64,000 nt of DNA, from positions 1 to 64,000 of the forward strand of contig DATMAT010000023.1 of the NCBI GenBank assembly GCA_035559815.1, in the 5' to 3' direction. The notes beneath the pieces are model-generated. The model did not search any database. It was not told the DNA's origin and saw nothing but the letters and a program-made list of their open reading frames with translations. This stretch comes from Thermodesulfobacteriota bacterium. GTDB lineage: Bacteria > Desulfobacterota_D > UBA1144 > Nemesobacterales > CSP1-2. Made by a program: the position numbers and the translations under genes. Below are positions 8,741 through 17,618 of this stretch, one piece after another (the first letter of the stretch is position 1; each line of letters opens with the position of its first letter).

Positions 8741-9682
8741 CTAGCTAAATAAAGTGCTTATGGATTCTCCTACGGCTATTCTTCTTATCGCTTCGCCGAG
8801 CAGGTCGGCAATGCTCAGGATCTTTATTTTCTTGCTGTTCTTGGTATCTTCCCCGTGAGGAATCGTATCGGTTATAACCACTTCCTCGAGAAGCGACTCT
8901 TCAATCCTTTGGACTGCGTTGCTGGAGAGTACTCCATGGGTGCAACAGAGGGCAACGCGTCTTGCCCCCTCTTTTGCCAGGGCTTTAGCGGCCTGCGCCG
9001 CTGTGCCGGCGGTGTCGACCAGGTCATCTACTATAATCGCAGTCTTACCCCGGACATCACCGATAACGTAGGTTATCTCGGCGACGTTTGGGGCAGGGCG
9101 TCTTTTATCGGTCATGGCCAGCCCGGCGTCGAGTCGCTTTGCATATGCCCTAGCCCTTTCCATCCCCCCGGCGTCGGGTGAGACTATGACTATATCATCT
9201 TCGATGAACTTCTTTCTTAAATAGTTTATGAAGATCGGCGTGGCGTAAATATGGTCGACTGGGACGTCGAAGAAACCCTGTATCTGGCCGGCATGGAGGT
9301 CCACGGTAACCACCCTGCTTATACCCGATTTAACTATGATGTCTGCGACCAGTTTTGCCGATATCGGGGCCCTTGGCTGGACCTTGCGGTCCTGCCGGGC
9401 ATAGCCGTAGTATGGAATGACCGCGGTGACGGCTCTGGCCGAAGCCCTCTTCAGGGCATCGGTAATAATCAATAGTTCCATGATATTTTCATTCACCGGG
9501 GGACAAGTGGATTGAATCACGAAGACATGGGCCCCGCGGACGCTTTCCGATATCTCGGCGAATATCTCGCCGTCGCTAAACCTCCTGATCTCGGATTTGC
9601 CCGGAGGAACTCCAAGGAATCTGCACACCGCTTCGGACAGGGGAACGTTTGAAGTTCCACTAAAAATTTTAATGGCTTCCAT
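8741..9682 (-). CDS. prs: ribose-phosphate pyrophosphokinase
   Basis: Makes PRPP from ribose 5-phosphate and ATP, feeding nucleotide, histidine and tryptophan synthesis. 313 residues (class I length). Visible: the N-terminal FSGTSNVPLSEAV, RFSDGEIFAEISESVRG, the ATP-binding region YYGYARQDRK, VTVDLHAGQIQGFFDVPVD, and the PRPP loop IIVDDLVDTAGTA. No Shine-Dalgarno is seen at the ATG, but a good promoter lies about 50 bases further up (9735-9762). Confidence 0.97.
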   Translation of the reverse strand: MEAIKIFSGTSNVPLSEAVCRFLGVPPGKSEIRRFSDGEIFAEISESVRGAHVFVIQSTCPPVNENIMELLIITDALKRASARAVTAVIPYYGYARQDRKVQPRAPISAKLVADIIVKSGISRVVTVDLHAGQIQGFFDVPVDHIYATPIFINYLRKKFIEDDIVIVSPDAGGMERARAYAKRLDAGLAMTDKRRPAPNVAEITYVIGDVRGKTAIIVDDLVDTAGTAAQAAKALAKEGARRVALCCTHGVLSSNAVQRIEESLLEEVVITDTIPHGEDTKNSKKIKILSIADLLGEAIRRIAVGESISTLFS

Positions 9683-9734
9683 TTGGTTTCACTGAGAAGA
9701 AAAACGTTATCAGCCTTTATGTTAAAAACAAGTT

Positions 9735-9762
9735 ATTATAAAATAAAGGGGCAATAATTCAA
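9735..9762 (-). promoter_or_regulatory. probable sigma70-type promoter for prs-ctc-pth
   Basis: On the minus strand TTGAAT, 16 bases, then TATAAT. It would give a 5' leader of about 45 bases before prs. Confidence 0.55.
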
Positions 9763-9799
9763 GTTTACCAATTGCCTTCCCCGGGTTATGAGGTTGAAC

Positions 9800-9824
9800 G
9801 TAGGGAACTCATACATGCGTTCCT
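9800..9824. repeat. copy of the GGAACGCATA palindrome family
   Basis: GTAGGGAACTCATACATGCGTTCCT: one arm differs from the perfect copy at 28839-28868 at a few bases. It lies between the prs promoter and the next gene. Confidence 0.5.
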
Positions 9825-9896
9825 AAAACCTTTGCTAATCTGAAGGATGCTATTGTTGTCCAGGCTGGGTACGAATGGACAGGAAATCTTTTCACC

Positions 9897-10328
9897 ATGA
9901 TTATGCTTACGGACGGAGAAAATCAATTTATACTCTCTCATAGGGTGGCCCGGTTGGCCACCGTGGATAGATTTGGGAAGCCGCTGGTTGTTCCTATTTG
10001 CTATGCCTACGACGGCATGAACATTTATACTCCGATCGACAAAAAACCCAAACGGGTATCGGTTAGAGGGTTAAAGAGGATTAAAAATATCATGGAAAAC
10101 CCGTATGTTTCCCTGGTTATCGACGAATATCATGAGGACTGGGATAAGCTCTCCTATATTATCATTCACGGTAAGGCGGAGCTAATTGAAAGCGGCCAGG
10201 AGTATCAGGAATCCCTTAGGCTTTTAACCCAAAAATATGTCCAATATGAGCGGATGAATCTCACCGGCCTGAACCTTCCGGTTATTAAAATCATTCCGGA
10301 GAGAATCATATCCTGGAGAGTTGTGTGA
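9897..10328 (+). CDS. PPOX-class (F420/flavin-dependent) oxidoreductase, Rv0121-like
   Basis: A small split-barrel protein of the pyridoxamine-phosphate-oxidase superfamily. 143 residues with RVARLATVDRFGKPLVVPICYAYDGMNIYTPIDKKPKR, then ENPYVSLVIDEYHEDWDKLSYIIIHGKAELIE and the C-terminal IIPERIISWRVV. This order matches the Rv0121-like group, often annotated as F420-dependent. Whether the cofactor is F420 or a flavin cannot be decided from the sequence, and no F420 genes are in the window. An ATG two codons downstream is an alternative start. Confidence 0.8.
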   Translation: MIMLTDGENQFILSHRVARLATVDRFGKPLVVPICYAYDGMNIYTPIDKKPKRVSVRGLKRIKNIMENPYVSLVIDEYHEDWDKLSYIIIHGKAELIESGQEYQESLRLLTQKYVQYERMNLTGLNLPVIKIIPERIISWRVV

Positions 10329-10362
10329 TCTGCTACCGGATGGGTCAAATGATTATTATAAG

Positions 10363-10391
10363 GTAGAGACGACCCGCCGGGTCGTCTCTAC
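10363..10391. repeat. perfect palindromic repeat GTAGAGACGACCC...
   Basis: GTAGAGACGACCC, GCC centre, GGGTCGTCTCTAC: the arms match perfectly. Compare 3393-3421, where several arm bases have changed in pairs. It follows the stop of the preceding gene by about 35 bases. Confidence 0.7.
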
Positions 10392-10493
10392 AGCAGGCGT
10401 GGTTTTCAGGTCTCATCCCGGTATCCATATGTTATACTTTTTTTTTAAGAGGCTATTATCCTCTTTCAAGCTATTTTTCTATCAAACTGAAAA

Positions 10494-11807
10494 ATGACGA
10501 AAATCGTGGTCTTAGGATCGGGTTTTGGGGGTATGGAAGCGGTACTCAACCTAGAGGAACATTTCCACAAGAATAGCGGTGTGGAGATTTTTCTCATAAG
10601 TAATCAGAACTACACACTATTTACCCCTCTCCTCCCTCAGATCGTCTCATCTTACATAGAGCCCAGGCATATCATCCAGACGACTAGAGACATCCGCAGG
10701 GATAGAAAATTCAGGTTCATACGCGATTCAGTGGTTGGGATTGACCTTCATGAAAAGCGGGTAAGTCTTTTAGAGAGTGAGGTACCTTATGATTATCTGG
10801 TAATGGCTCTAGGGAGCATCACCAATTATTTCAATATCCCTGGGGCGGAGAAAAATACATTTGCCCTTAAAACCCTGGAGGATTCCGCTGAATTAAGAGA
10901 CCATATCATAGACATTCTTGAGCACGCCGACCACGAAGACGACCCGGATTTAAAGAGAGAAATGCTCACCTTCGTAATAGTGGGAGGGGGCTACACCGGG
11001 GTTGAGCTTACGGCAGAGTTAAGGGATTTCATACACAGGCAGGCAGTGGGACAGTACCGAGGGATCGATTTCAAGGACGTAAAGATAGTGCTCCTGGAAG
11101 CTGCGGATGAAATCATGGAGGGCGTTGACCAGTACTTAGCCAAGAGGTCTAAGAGAAAATTGGTCAGGGATGGAATCGAGGTAAGGACCAAGTCTAAGGT
11201 TACCAGGTGCTTTGAAGGGGGCGTTGAAATCAACAGTCAAGAGGTAATAAGGTCTCGGGTTGTAATTTGGACAGCAGGGGTTAAAGCAAATCCGGTCTTA
11301 GATTCGCTTCCGGTTAAAAAAGGAAAGTTCGGAAGGGTATTGGTCAATAATTATCTACAGATTCCCGGCTTCCCCGAGGTTTATGCGGTTGGGGATAACG
11401 CTATGGTAGAGGGGTCGAGTCCTAGAAAATCCTCACAGCCGGTAGCTCCTGTAGCCATCGAGCAAGCCCGGGTCGCGGCCCGGAACATCATAAATTCCAT
11501 CGAGAATAAACCTTTAGAGGAATACTCTTTTACCCCGTCCGGAATGTTGGTCTCCCTGGGTATGAATGATGCGTTGATTAGCATAAAGGGAATTAGAATA
11601 GGTGGCTTCATCGCCTGGCTTTTCTGGAACGCCATACATCTCCTCAAGTTGGTAGGCCTTAAGAAACAAATCCAGGTCGCACTGGATTGGACCTTTGCCT
11701 GCATCTTCCCGCGGGATTCCGCCATAATAAGGTTTCCAAAGAGATGCAAAATATGCACAGATAAAGTGGAGTCTAAAATCAAAAAGTCGATGGGACAGGG
11801 TTTATGA
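10494..11807 (+). CDS. ndh: type II NADH dehydrogenase (NDH-2)-like FAD/NAD(P) oxidoreductase
   Basis: Membrane-associated flavoprotein that would pass electrons from NADH to quinone without pumping ions. 437 residues. First Rossmann motif VVLGSGFGG (Gly8, Gly10, Gly13) for FAD, second VIVGGGYTGVELTAEL (about residue 162) for NAD(P)H. Also LMVMALGS-type YLVMALGSITNYF and the second FAD site PEVYAVGDNAMV. The C-terminal part, with LFWNAIHLLKLVGLKKQIQVALDW, is amphipathic and could attach to the membrane as in NDH-2. Two Cys (KRCKICTD) near the end are unusual but not conserved catalytic residues. No Shine-Dalgarno is clear. The quinone-reductase role is inferred from family. Confidence 0.85.
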   Translation: MTKIVVLGSGFGGMEAVLNLEEHFHKNSGVEIFLISNQNYTLFTPLLPQIVSSYIEPRHIIQTTRDIRRDRKFRFIRDSVVGIDLHEKRVSLLESEVPYDYLVMALGSITNYFNIPGAEKNTFALKTLEDSAELRDHIIDILEHADHEDDPDLKREMLTFVIVGGGYTGVELTAELRDFIHRQAVGQYRGIDFKDVKIVLLEAADEIMEGVDQYLAKRSKRKLVRDGIEVRTKSKVTRCFEGGVEINSQEVIRSRVVIWTAGVKANPVLDSLPVKKGKFGRVLVNNYLQIPGFPEVYAVGDNAMVEGSSPRKSSQPVAPVAIEQARVAARNIINSIENKPLEEYSFTPSGMLVSLGMNDALISIKGIRIGGFIAWLFWNAIHLLKLVGLKKQIQVALDWTFACIFPRDSAIIRFPKRCKICTDKVESKIKKSMGQGL

Positions 11808-12094
11808 ATTTAGGTTTATAGACGGTCTTACACAGCTTGAAGAGTGAGTTAATCAATGCGGTCAGAATAAACCGTTCCTTATGAGCCTCTCGGTCTTACT
11901 CCGGGCGGGCTTATCGAGGAATATTTTATCAATTCTCACTCTTCGATAAATTCAGAGTCTGTCCTTGTGCAACGAAGGAATGTGCAGATATTAATCCGCT
12001 GGGCTTTCCAAGGGATTAAAAGGAAGTGAGCTGATTTTAATTTGAGTAAAGAAAATAATGTCTTTATTATGTTTAATGAAGAGGAAATAAGCCG

Positions 12095-13276
12095 GTGATA
12101 AAAGCAGGGGCAGGATGCTCGACTAACCAGGACAGCGTTCAAGCAGCAATAGAGGCTGCTTCTCAAGCAATGGAGCTGGGAGGGTTGAATAAGGCCGATT
12201 GGGCTCTGGTGTTCTCAACCTTTCCTCATCGCGCCAGGTACCGGGAGATTTTGACAAAGGTATCCGAGGTCGCCCAAACGGTAAGCATAGCTGGGTGCAG
12301 TGCCGTAGGTGTTCTCTCTAATTCTTCGGAGATAGAAGGAGACCCGGGGGTGGTGGTCCTGGCCGTGTCCTCGGATACGATGCAGGGTACTCCATTACTA
12401 GTGCGCCATTCCGGAGACGGTGGTCTTAAAACCGGAATAGAAATCGGAGAGCAATTGCTTTCTATCCAGGGCGGGAACAGACTTCTTACCCTTTTTCCCG
12501 ACCCTTTTAACATACACCCGGAGCTTCTTCTTAGAGGGGTCGAGTCTAGATTGGGAGAGATACCGGTGGTAGGTGCTGCTGCTTCTGAGCATCCGGCTAT
12601 GGGTGAGACCTATGAATTCTGCGGGGACCTAGTTTCACCGGGGGCGGTTTCCGGGCTTTTTCTCCGGGGGAACTTCGGGCATAGGATCGGAATCACCCAG
12701 GGCTGTCAACCGGTGGGATTGCCATGCACTATTACCAAGGCGGAGACAAACATTATTTTTGAGCTCGACGGTCGCCCTGCCTTCGAAGTCTTGAAAGAGT
12801 CTATTCCGGCAAGCATACGTGAGAATCCAAGAGAGATCATGCGTCTTGTTTTTGCCGCATTCCCTCTAGACCCGGAAGAAAAAGAGATAAAAGGCGGGGA
12901 TTATCTGGTGAGAAACCTGCTCGGGTTTAATCCGGATACCGGGATTATCGGGGTTGCCGAGAATGTAAGGGAGGGACAGGTTATGAGCTTCACTCTCCGC
13001 CATCCTACCATGGCTCGCGAGGACTTGAAGCAGATGCTCGAGCGTTTGCTGTCTTCGAGCCAGCCCGATAAGCGATTTAAGTTTGGTTTCTACTTCAACT
13101 GCTGTGCTAGGGGCTCGTCCCTCTACGGCTATCAGGGGATCGACACCGCTTACATCACACAGGCATTAGGGGAGGTGCCGATAGTAGGCTTTTTCGGGAA
13201 TTCCGAGTTGGCCCCGCTCAGGCAAACGAATTATCTGTTTACCTATACCGGCGTGCTGGTATTAATTTCGGAATAG
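12095..13276 (+). CDS. FIST domain protein
   Basis: 393 residues made of a FIST N domain (about 30-220; VSIAGCSAVGVLS, LLTLFPDPFN, PVVGAAASEHPAMGETYEF) and a FIST C domain (about 225-370; GRPAFEVLKESI, GYLVRN-type GGDYLVRNLLGF, FNCCARGSSLYG, PIVGFFGNSELAP). FIST domains are thought to sense small molecules, possibly amino acids, and are often fused to signalling modules; here no output domain is attached. It starts at GTG with GAGG eleven bases upstream. The following lipoprotein gene begins 20 bases after its stop, so they may be co-transcribed. Confidence 0.88.
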   Translation: MIKAGAGCSTNQDSVQAAIEAASQAMELGGLNKADWALVFSTFPHRARYREILTKVSEVAQTVSIAGCSAVGVLSNSSEIEGDPGVVVLAVSSDTMQGTPLLVRHSGDGGLKTGIEIGEQLLSIQGGNRLLTLFPDPFNIHPELLLRGVESRLGEIPVVGAAASEHPAMGETYEFCGDLVSPGAVSGLFLRGNFGHRIGITQGCQPVGLPCTITKAETNIIFELDGRPAFEVLKESIPASIRENPREIMRLVFAAFPLDPEEKEIKGGDYLVRNLLGFNPDTGIIGVAENVREGQVMSFTLRHPTMAREDLKQMLERLLSSSQPDKRFKFGFYFNCCARGSSLYGYQGIDTAYITQALGEVPIVGFFGNSELAPLRQTNYLFTYTGVLVLISE

Positions 13277-13296
13277 AACTGGACAGGAGTTAGGAG

Positions 13297-13794
13297 ATGA
13301 AAAAATCGAAACTGATAATTCTTTTACTTCTACCGATGACTATCTCCTGTGCCAACGTAGGCAGGGTGTCGACGGTAATTGACCCCAAGGAGGTGGAGAA
13401 AGAGGATTTAAAAAGCCTACCCAGCGAGACCACACCGGTGTACAAACTTAAAGTAACCGCGGTCAAGGGTCTCTCTGACAAAAGAGGAAAAATAATGGCC
13501 GAGGTGGACGAGCAGTTCAAAGAATTCAGCGGATGTATGGGCATTAAGGACAGAGGAGAAAAGGCCAGACGGTATCTGATATCCGTGGTAAACGGAACCT
13601 TTGAATGCAAGTACCACGGAGGAAGGTGTAACGGCGAGTACGATTCGAGGAATGAGCTTATAATAGTCAATTACAAAGCTTTTAACCGGGAAGGAATATT
13701 GCCTCTTCTCAAGCACGAGTGGGCGCATGCTTATGGATTTCTTGAATCGGATGATTCGAATTTAAACGAGGTAAAAAAGTGTACTAGGTATTGA
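13297..13794 (+). CDS. lipoprotein with HExxH metalloprotease motif
   Basis: 165 residues. The N-terminus is a lipoprotein signal (KKSKLIILLLLPMTISC, lipid-accepting Cys18). The mature part has ETTPVYKLKVTAVKGLS, four further cysteines (80, 104, 111, 162) and LLKHEWAHAYGF, in which H140-E141-x2-H144 matches the zinc-binding HExxH motif. A candidate third ligand is among E150/E158. I know no named family for it. It could be a small membrane-anchored zinc peptidase, or the motif may serve only as a metal site. The gene is 20 bases after the FIST gene, with GGAGTTAGGAG before the ATG. Confidence 0.7.
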   Translation: MKKSKLIILLLLPMTISCANVGRVSTVIDPKEVEKEDLKSLPSETTPVYKLKVTAVKGLSDKRGKIMAEVDEQFKEFSGCMGIKDRGEKARRYLISVVNGTFECKYHGGRCNGEYDSRNELIIVNYKAFNREGILPLLKHEWAHAYGFLESDDSNLNEVKKCTRY

Positions 13795-13844
13795 TGGAAA
13801 GAGTTTGGCTGGAAATACTGCTGGCTCGACCGATTTTAAGTTTT

Positions 13845-14085
13845 TTACTCCGAGAGGATGTGTAGAAGTATATGAATTGGCTCTATTCCCGAAAGTAGTT
13901 TCTCATCGGGTCCAAGCTTGATGTTGAGGTTTATTTGTTGCCTCACTGCCGTCCAAAAAATCAGAAATCAAATAATCCATCTCTTCGACTATCTGGACAG
14001 GGTTCGGAATAACAACATCAGCATCAGGCTCAGGATGAGCGTATTTTTCATCCGCTAAAAATGTTTTAAGAAATAAGAAAACCGT
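13845..14085 (-). pseudogene. open C-terminal gene remnant without a start codon
   Basis: On the minus strand 79 codons stay open and read like protein (HPEPDADVVIPNPVQIVEEM, FWTAVRQQINLNIKLGPDEK, IHILLHILSE), ending in TAA. No ATG, GTG or TTG lies in the open frame. Upstream it is cut by a TGA in the palindromic element at 14081-14130. It may be the end of a gene broken by that repeat. I do not recognise the family, and chance cannot be excluded. Confidence 0.35.
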
Positions 14086-14130
14086 TCATTCTGAGCGGGG
14101 TCCCCTGGTTAAACCGGGGGAATAATGAAC
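14081..14130. repeat. composite palindromic element (outer GTTCATTCT/AATGAAC, inner GGTTAAACC)
   Basis: Outer arms GTTCATT and AATGAAC enclose inner arms CCCCTGGTT and AACCGGGGG. A second element at 33671-33720 has the same plan, but its outer arms read GTTCGTCCT/AGGACGAAC, so both arms changed together. The start of the gene remnant on the minus strand is lost in it. Confidence 0.65.
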
Positions 14131-14274
14131 CCCTATTGTTTATGGAGTTTATTGCTTCACATTGGGTTATCCGGCACATTGGATACACTTAGTATAAACT
14201 TAACTAAAGGACTCAAAACAGGTGATGACACTTTCTTTCGGCTGCCAAGAAATGTCTTATTTGGGACAAGTTTG

Positions 14275-14901
14275 TTATTGCTTGTACTGACTGGGCACGC
14301 TGTAATTGCCGTCAAGAAACATCTCCTTGGCCGGCTCAGAAACTTTTCCTCTATGCCGCTCCAGGATTTCTTTTCTTACCCTGCTTTCATTAAGGGGTTC
14401 ATGAATATACTGCACTTTTGCCGTGTAATTTTTAGGGTTAGTGCTCAATATCACTTTAAGGTCGGGAACGTGCCAGGTCCAGGCCTTTAAGCCCAGCACA
14501 TCCTCTTTCTCCCCGGGCTCTCCGTATGTATCGGTGAGAAACTTGGAGAGTTCCGTCTCTAATTCCTGATATTCAGATGAGTCGGCGGGCTTAAATAGAA
14601 GCGAGGAAGCCATGAGTTTATCGTCGAAGAATTCTAGGCTTGTTTGAAAACTGTCACTATTTAACGGCAGTTCTACGATTGCACCGTCTATGACGATTGT
14701 TCTTATTTTTTTTGAGTCGGTTGTTTTATCCAGGATTTTTTTGCCACGCGATTCTATAATCTTAATTGCGTCTTTCCTGGAGATCCCAAACTCGAACCCT
14801 AAAGGAGCGGAGTTATCTTTACCATTTAATTCCTCTCCGTGAGCGGGGGCAATAAGAAGAATTAGAATTAAGAATGATGATAGAATACCCAGTATGTTCA
14901 T
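14275..14901 (-). CDS. exported protein of unknown function
   Basis: I start it at 14901 because GGAGGG stands nine bases before that ATG and the protein then begins with a clean signal peptide (MNILGILSSFLILILLIAPAHGEE). An in-frame ATG at 14943 would only add 14 residues. The mature part, about 185 residues, has LGFEFGISRKDAIKIIESRGKK, which resembles short exported proteins with a repeated helix-strand unit, then SLEFFDDKLMASSLLF and a polar C-terminus. No motif suggests catalysis. Probably periplasmic. Confidence 0.65.
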   Translation of the reverse strand: MNILGILSSFLILILLIAPAHGEELNGKDNSAPLGFEFGISRKDAIKIIESRGKKILDKTTDSKKIRTIVIDGAIVELPLNSDSFQTSLEFFDDKLMASSLLFKPADSSEYQELETELSKFLTDTYGEPGEKEDVLGLKAWTWHVPDLKVILSTNPKNYTAKVQYIHEPLNESRVRKEILERHRGKVSEPAKEMFLDGNYSVPSQYKQ

Positions 14902-15180
14902 TTCTAGACCCTCCGAAGGGGAATAAAAGGTTTTGATTAACAAGTTAGCAAATTATTGAAGGAAATCAAGTGATGATAAATCCTGCTAAAATAATCGGAA
15001 TTATTACTATCGGAGAAAATCAAGGTAGAATACCTTACTTTGAAAATATAAATCGAATGAGCGAAGAGAGTGGTGGCAGTTAGCGGGTAAAGTTAATGGT
15101 CAAATTTGAGTGAGACCCTCAATACAAAGATTATTTCAGGATTATGAAAGGTGTTTTTCTTTTAAGAAGAGGAGCTCGTT

Positions 15181-16158
15181 ATGTCGAATGAAGTCTTATT
15201 TTGGGTTGGTTTTAATGCATTCATAGCACTCATACTCATTTTAGATCTGGGTGTATTCCATCGAAAGGCCCATGTTATCAAGATCAAAGAGGCGCTTCTC
15301 TGGTGTGCCGTTTTGATCAGCCTGGCCCTTCTTTTCAACCTGGGAGTCTATTTCTGGAAGGGGCCTAAGGTGGCCCTGGAATTCCTCACCGGATATCTGA
15401 TAGAACAGTCGCTGAGCGTCGATAACCTGTTCGTTTTTTTGCTGATCTTTTCCTACTTTAACGTGCCCTCCACCTACCAGCATAGGGTGCTCTTTTGGGG
15501 CATTCTGGGAGCGGTCGTCATGCGCATCATATTTATTCTTGCCGGTATAACCCTGATCGAGAGGTTTCACTGGATTATATACATATTTGGCGGCTTTCTC
15601 GTCCTGAGCGGGGTTAAGCTGGCTTTTCAAAAAGACAAGGAGATTCACCCAGAGAAAAACCCGGTACTCCGGGTTTTCCGCAGGTTCGTGCCGGTCACCC
15701 GGGATTACCATAACGGGCATTTTTTCGTGTACATAAACAAGAAATACTTAGCCACCCCTCTATTCGTCGTCCTCCTGGTGGTAGAGACAACGGACGTTAT
15801 GTTTGCACTGGATTCAATACCGGCGGTACTAGCCATAACCACCGACCCGTTCATAGTATACACCTCCAATGTATTTGCCATACTGGGATTAAGGGCAATT
15901 TATTTTGCGTTAGCTGGGGTTATGAGGCTATTTCACTATCTTCATTACGGACTTTCTTTTATCCTGGTATTTGTTGGGGTTAAGATGCTCATATCCGGCT
16001 TTTATAAAATGCCGGTGGAATTGGCTCTCGGGGTGATTGCCGGGGTGCTGTCCTTTTCCGTCATTGCCTCTGTGGTTAAACCGCGCGAAGTGGAAGAAAG
16101 CGGTGTTGGAGAAAACCGGGCAGAGCACGAATCGAAGGGACAACAGGCGGCAAAGTAG
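15181..16158 (+). CDS. TerC family integral membrane protein
   Basis: TerC/Alx proteins are membrane proteins tied to metal (manganese) homeostasis and tellurite resistance. 325 residues with about nine membrane segments. Family motifs with acidic membrane residues are clear: EQSLSVDNLFVFLLIFSYF (about residue 79) and VETTDVMFALDSIPAVLAIT (about 201), plus SNVFAILGLRAIYF. A short charged tail ends it. GAGGAG lies seven bases before the ATG. I looked for a manganese (yybP-ykoY) riboswitch upstream and did not see its conserved parts. Confidence 0.92.
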   Translation: MSNEVLFWVGFNAFIALILILDLGVFHRKAHVIKIKEALLWCAVLISLALLFNLGVYFWKGPKVALEFLTGYLIEQSLSVDNLFVFLLIFSYFNVPSTYQHRVLFWGILGAVVMRIIFILAGITLIERFHWIIYIFGGFLVLSGVKLAFQKDKEIHPEKNPVLRVFRRFVPVTRDYHNGHFFVYINKKYLATPLFVVLLVVETTDVMFALDSIPAVLAITTDPFIVYTSNVFAILGLRAIYFALAGVMRLFHYLHYGLSFILVFVGVKMLISGFYKMPVELALGVIAGVLSFSVIASVVKPREVEESGVGENRAEHESKGQQAAK

Positions 16159-16200
16159 CAATAGCTCAATATCGATGAACAAGTACATCTAATGTTATTT

Positions 16201-16228
16201 TTGATTCTTCTCCCCTCCTGTGTATAAT
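16201..16228 (+). promoter_or_regulatory. promoter next to the hisD start
   Basis: TTGATT, 16 bases, TATAAT. The -10 box ends 11 bases before the TTG start of hisD, so the transcript would have at most a few leader bases. Confidence 0.5.
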
Positions 16229-16239
16229 CCTTCTCCATA

Positions 16240-17535
16240 TTGAGAATAATCCGATTAAAAAAAAATAACCTGGCCCAGAAATTAAAAGGGCTGAGAGGAG
16301 AGTCAAAGCTCTTTGATCCCGGTGTTGAGTCAGCGGTAAAAAAAATAGTCGAAGCTGTCAGGAAGGACGGCGATAGAGCCCTATTTAAATTCACTAAAAA
16401 GTTTGACAAGGTCGAGCTATCCACCAAAACGGTCAAGGTTTCCACTAGGGAAGTTGAAGAGGCGAAAGCAAAGGTCTCCCCGGAGATAAAATCCTCTCTT
16501 ACTGTTGCCGCTAGCAGAATACATTTCTACCAGCAGATGAAACTCCCGCAGGAAAAAACGTTTACCGATTCCCTGGGGAACGAACTGGGATGGCTGCTAA
16601 GGCCTCTGGAAAGGGTAGGTGTTTATATTCCTGGGGGTAAGGCTGCTTATCCTTCCACCGTTCTCATGACGGCCATTCCGGCAAAGGTAGCCGGCGTAGA
16701 AGAGGTAGTATTGGTTTCCCCTTGTCCCCGTGGGGAGGTTAATCCGGTGGTTCTGGTCGCTGCGTCCATGGCTGGGGTGGATGTGATTTATAAGGTCGGC
16801 GGAGCACAGGCGATTTCCGCCCTGGCTTACGGAACAGAATCCATTCCGAAGGTGGACAAGATAGTGGGCCCGGGAAACATCTATGTCACCATTGCCAAGA
16901 AATTGGTCTTTGGAGAGGTGGACATCGACATGATTGCCGGACCCAGCGAGGTCTTGATAGTCTCCGATGGAAGCACTCCGCCCGGGTGGATAGCGGCCGA
17001 TCTTCTGGCTCAGGCAGAGCACGATGAGATGGCTGTTCCCATCCTGGTCACCGATTCGTCCGAATTTGCAGACGAGGTGAAGAAAGAGATATCAAAGAGA
17101 TTAAAGACCTTGGAAAGAAGGGAGATCGCCAAAGAAGCGGTGAGGAATCAAGGGAAGATTTTCGTGGTTGATAGCATGGAGGATGCCGTTTCTGCTGTTA
17201 ACGCTATAGCTCCCGAACACCTGGAGTTATGTGTAGAGAATCCTAAGTCTATTCTTCCCGGGATAAAACATGCCGGGGCGATTTTCCTGGGAGGGATGTC
17301 CACAGAGGCTTTCGGCGACTATGTTGCCGGCCCTAGTCACGTGCTTCCGACCGGCGGGGCGGCCCGGTTCTCCTCGCCCTTGAGCGTTTATGATTTTCTC
17401 AGGATGCCCAGCGTCATTTCGGTCTCAGAGAGCGGATTCAAGGAACTAGAGCAATCTGTCACCAGGCTTGCATATAGCGAGGGGCTTGAGGCTCATGCCT
17501 TATCGGTTAAAGCAAGGTTTGAGAATCGCTCATGA
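16240..17535 (+). CDS. hisD: histidinol dehydrogenase
   Basis: Catalyses the last two steps of histidine synthesis, histidinol to histidine, with NAD and zinc. 431 residues, the usual length. Signatures: PLERVGVYIPGGKAAYPSTVLM, KVGGAQAISALAYGT, KIVGPGNIYVTIAKK, DMIAGPSEVLI, LLAQAEHDE (zinc and catalytic region) and NAIAPEHLEL. I keep the TTG start at 16240 since MRIIRL is a usual beginning and no better start exists. There is no Shine-Dalgarno, but a promoter lies directly upstream. hisC follows about 0.8 kb downstream, with vapBC between. Confidence 0.95.
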   Translation: MRIIRLKKNNLAQKLKGLRGESKLFDPGVESAVKKIVEAVRKDGDRALFKFTKKFDKVELSTKTVKVSTREVEEAKAKVSPEIKSSLTVAASRIHFYQQMKLPQEKTFTDSLGNELGWLLRPLERVGVYIPGGKAAYPSTVLMTAIPAKVAGVEEVVLVSPCPRGEVNPVVLVAASMAGVDVIYKVGGAQAISALAYGTESIPKVDKIVGPGNIYVTIAKKLVFGEVDIDMIAGPSEVLIVSDGSTPPGWIAADLLAQAEHDEMAVPILVTDSSEFADEVKKEISKRLKTLERREIAKEAVRNQGKIFVVDSMEDAVSAVNAIAPEHLELCVENPKSILPGIKHAGAIFLGGMSTEAFGDYVAGPSHVLPTGGAARFSSPLSVYDFLRMPSVISVSESGFKELEQSVTRLAYSEGLEAHALSVKARFENRS

Positions 17536-17583
17536 ATCGATTTAACCTTATAATTCTCTTTGGTTTATCGTGACATAGCTAAC

Positions 17584-17612
17584 TTGACATATATATGTCA
17601 GTATGTCATATT
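17584..17612 (+). promoter_or_regulatory. vapBC promoter with overlapping palindromic operator
   Basis: TTGACA (17584-17589), 17 bases, CATATT (17607-17612). A perfect palindrome, TGACATATATATGTCA (17585-17600), overlaps the -35 box, and another TATGTCA half-site follows at 17602-17608. This is a fitting site for autoregulation by a ribbon-helix-helix antitoxin. The -10 box ends six bases before the ATG at 17619. Confidence 0.55.
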
Positions 17613-17618
17613 TGCAAT

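Noticed and set aside
14125-14490. 121-codon plus-strand frame opposite the exported protein
   Set aside because: It overlaps the minus-strand gene with a signal peptide and good Shine-Dalgarno, and its composition is that of an antisense frame.
14944-15180. Manganese (yybP-ykoY) riboswitch before terC
   Set aside because: The conserved paired segments are not visible; only an ordinary leader with GAGGAG is seen.
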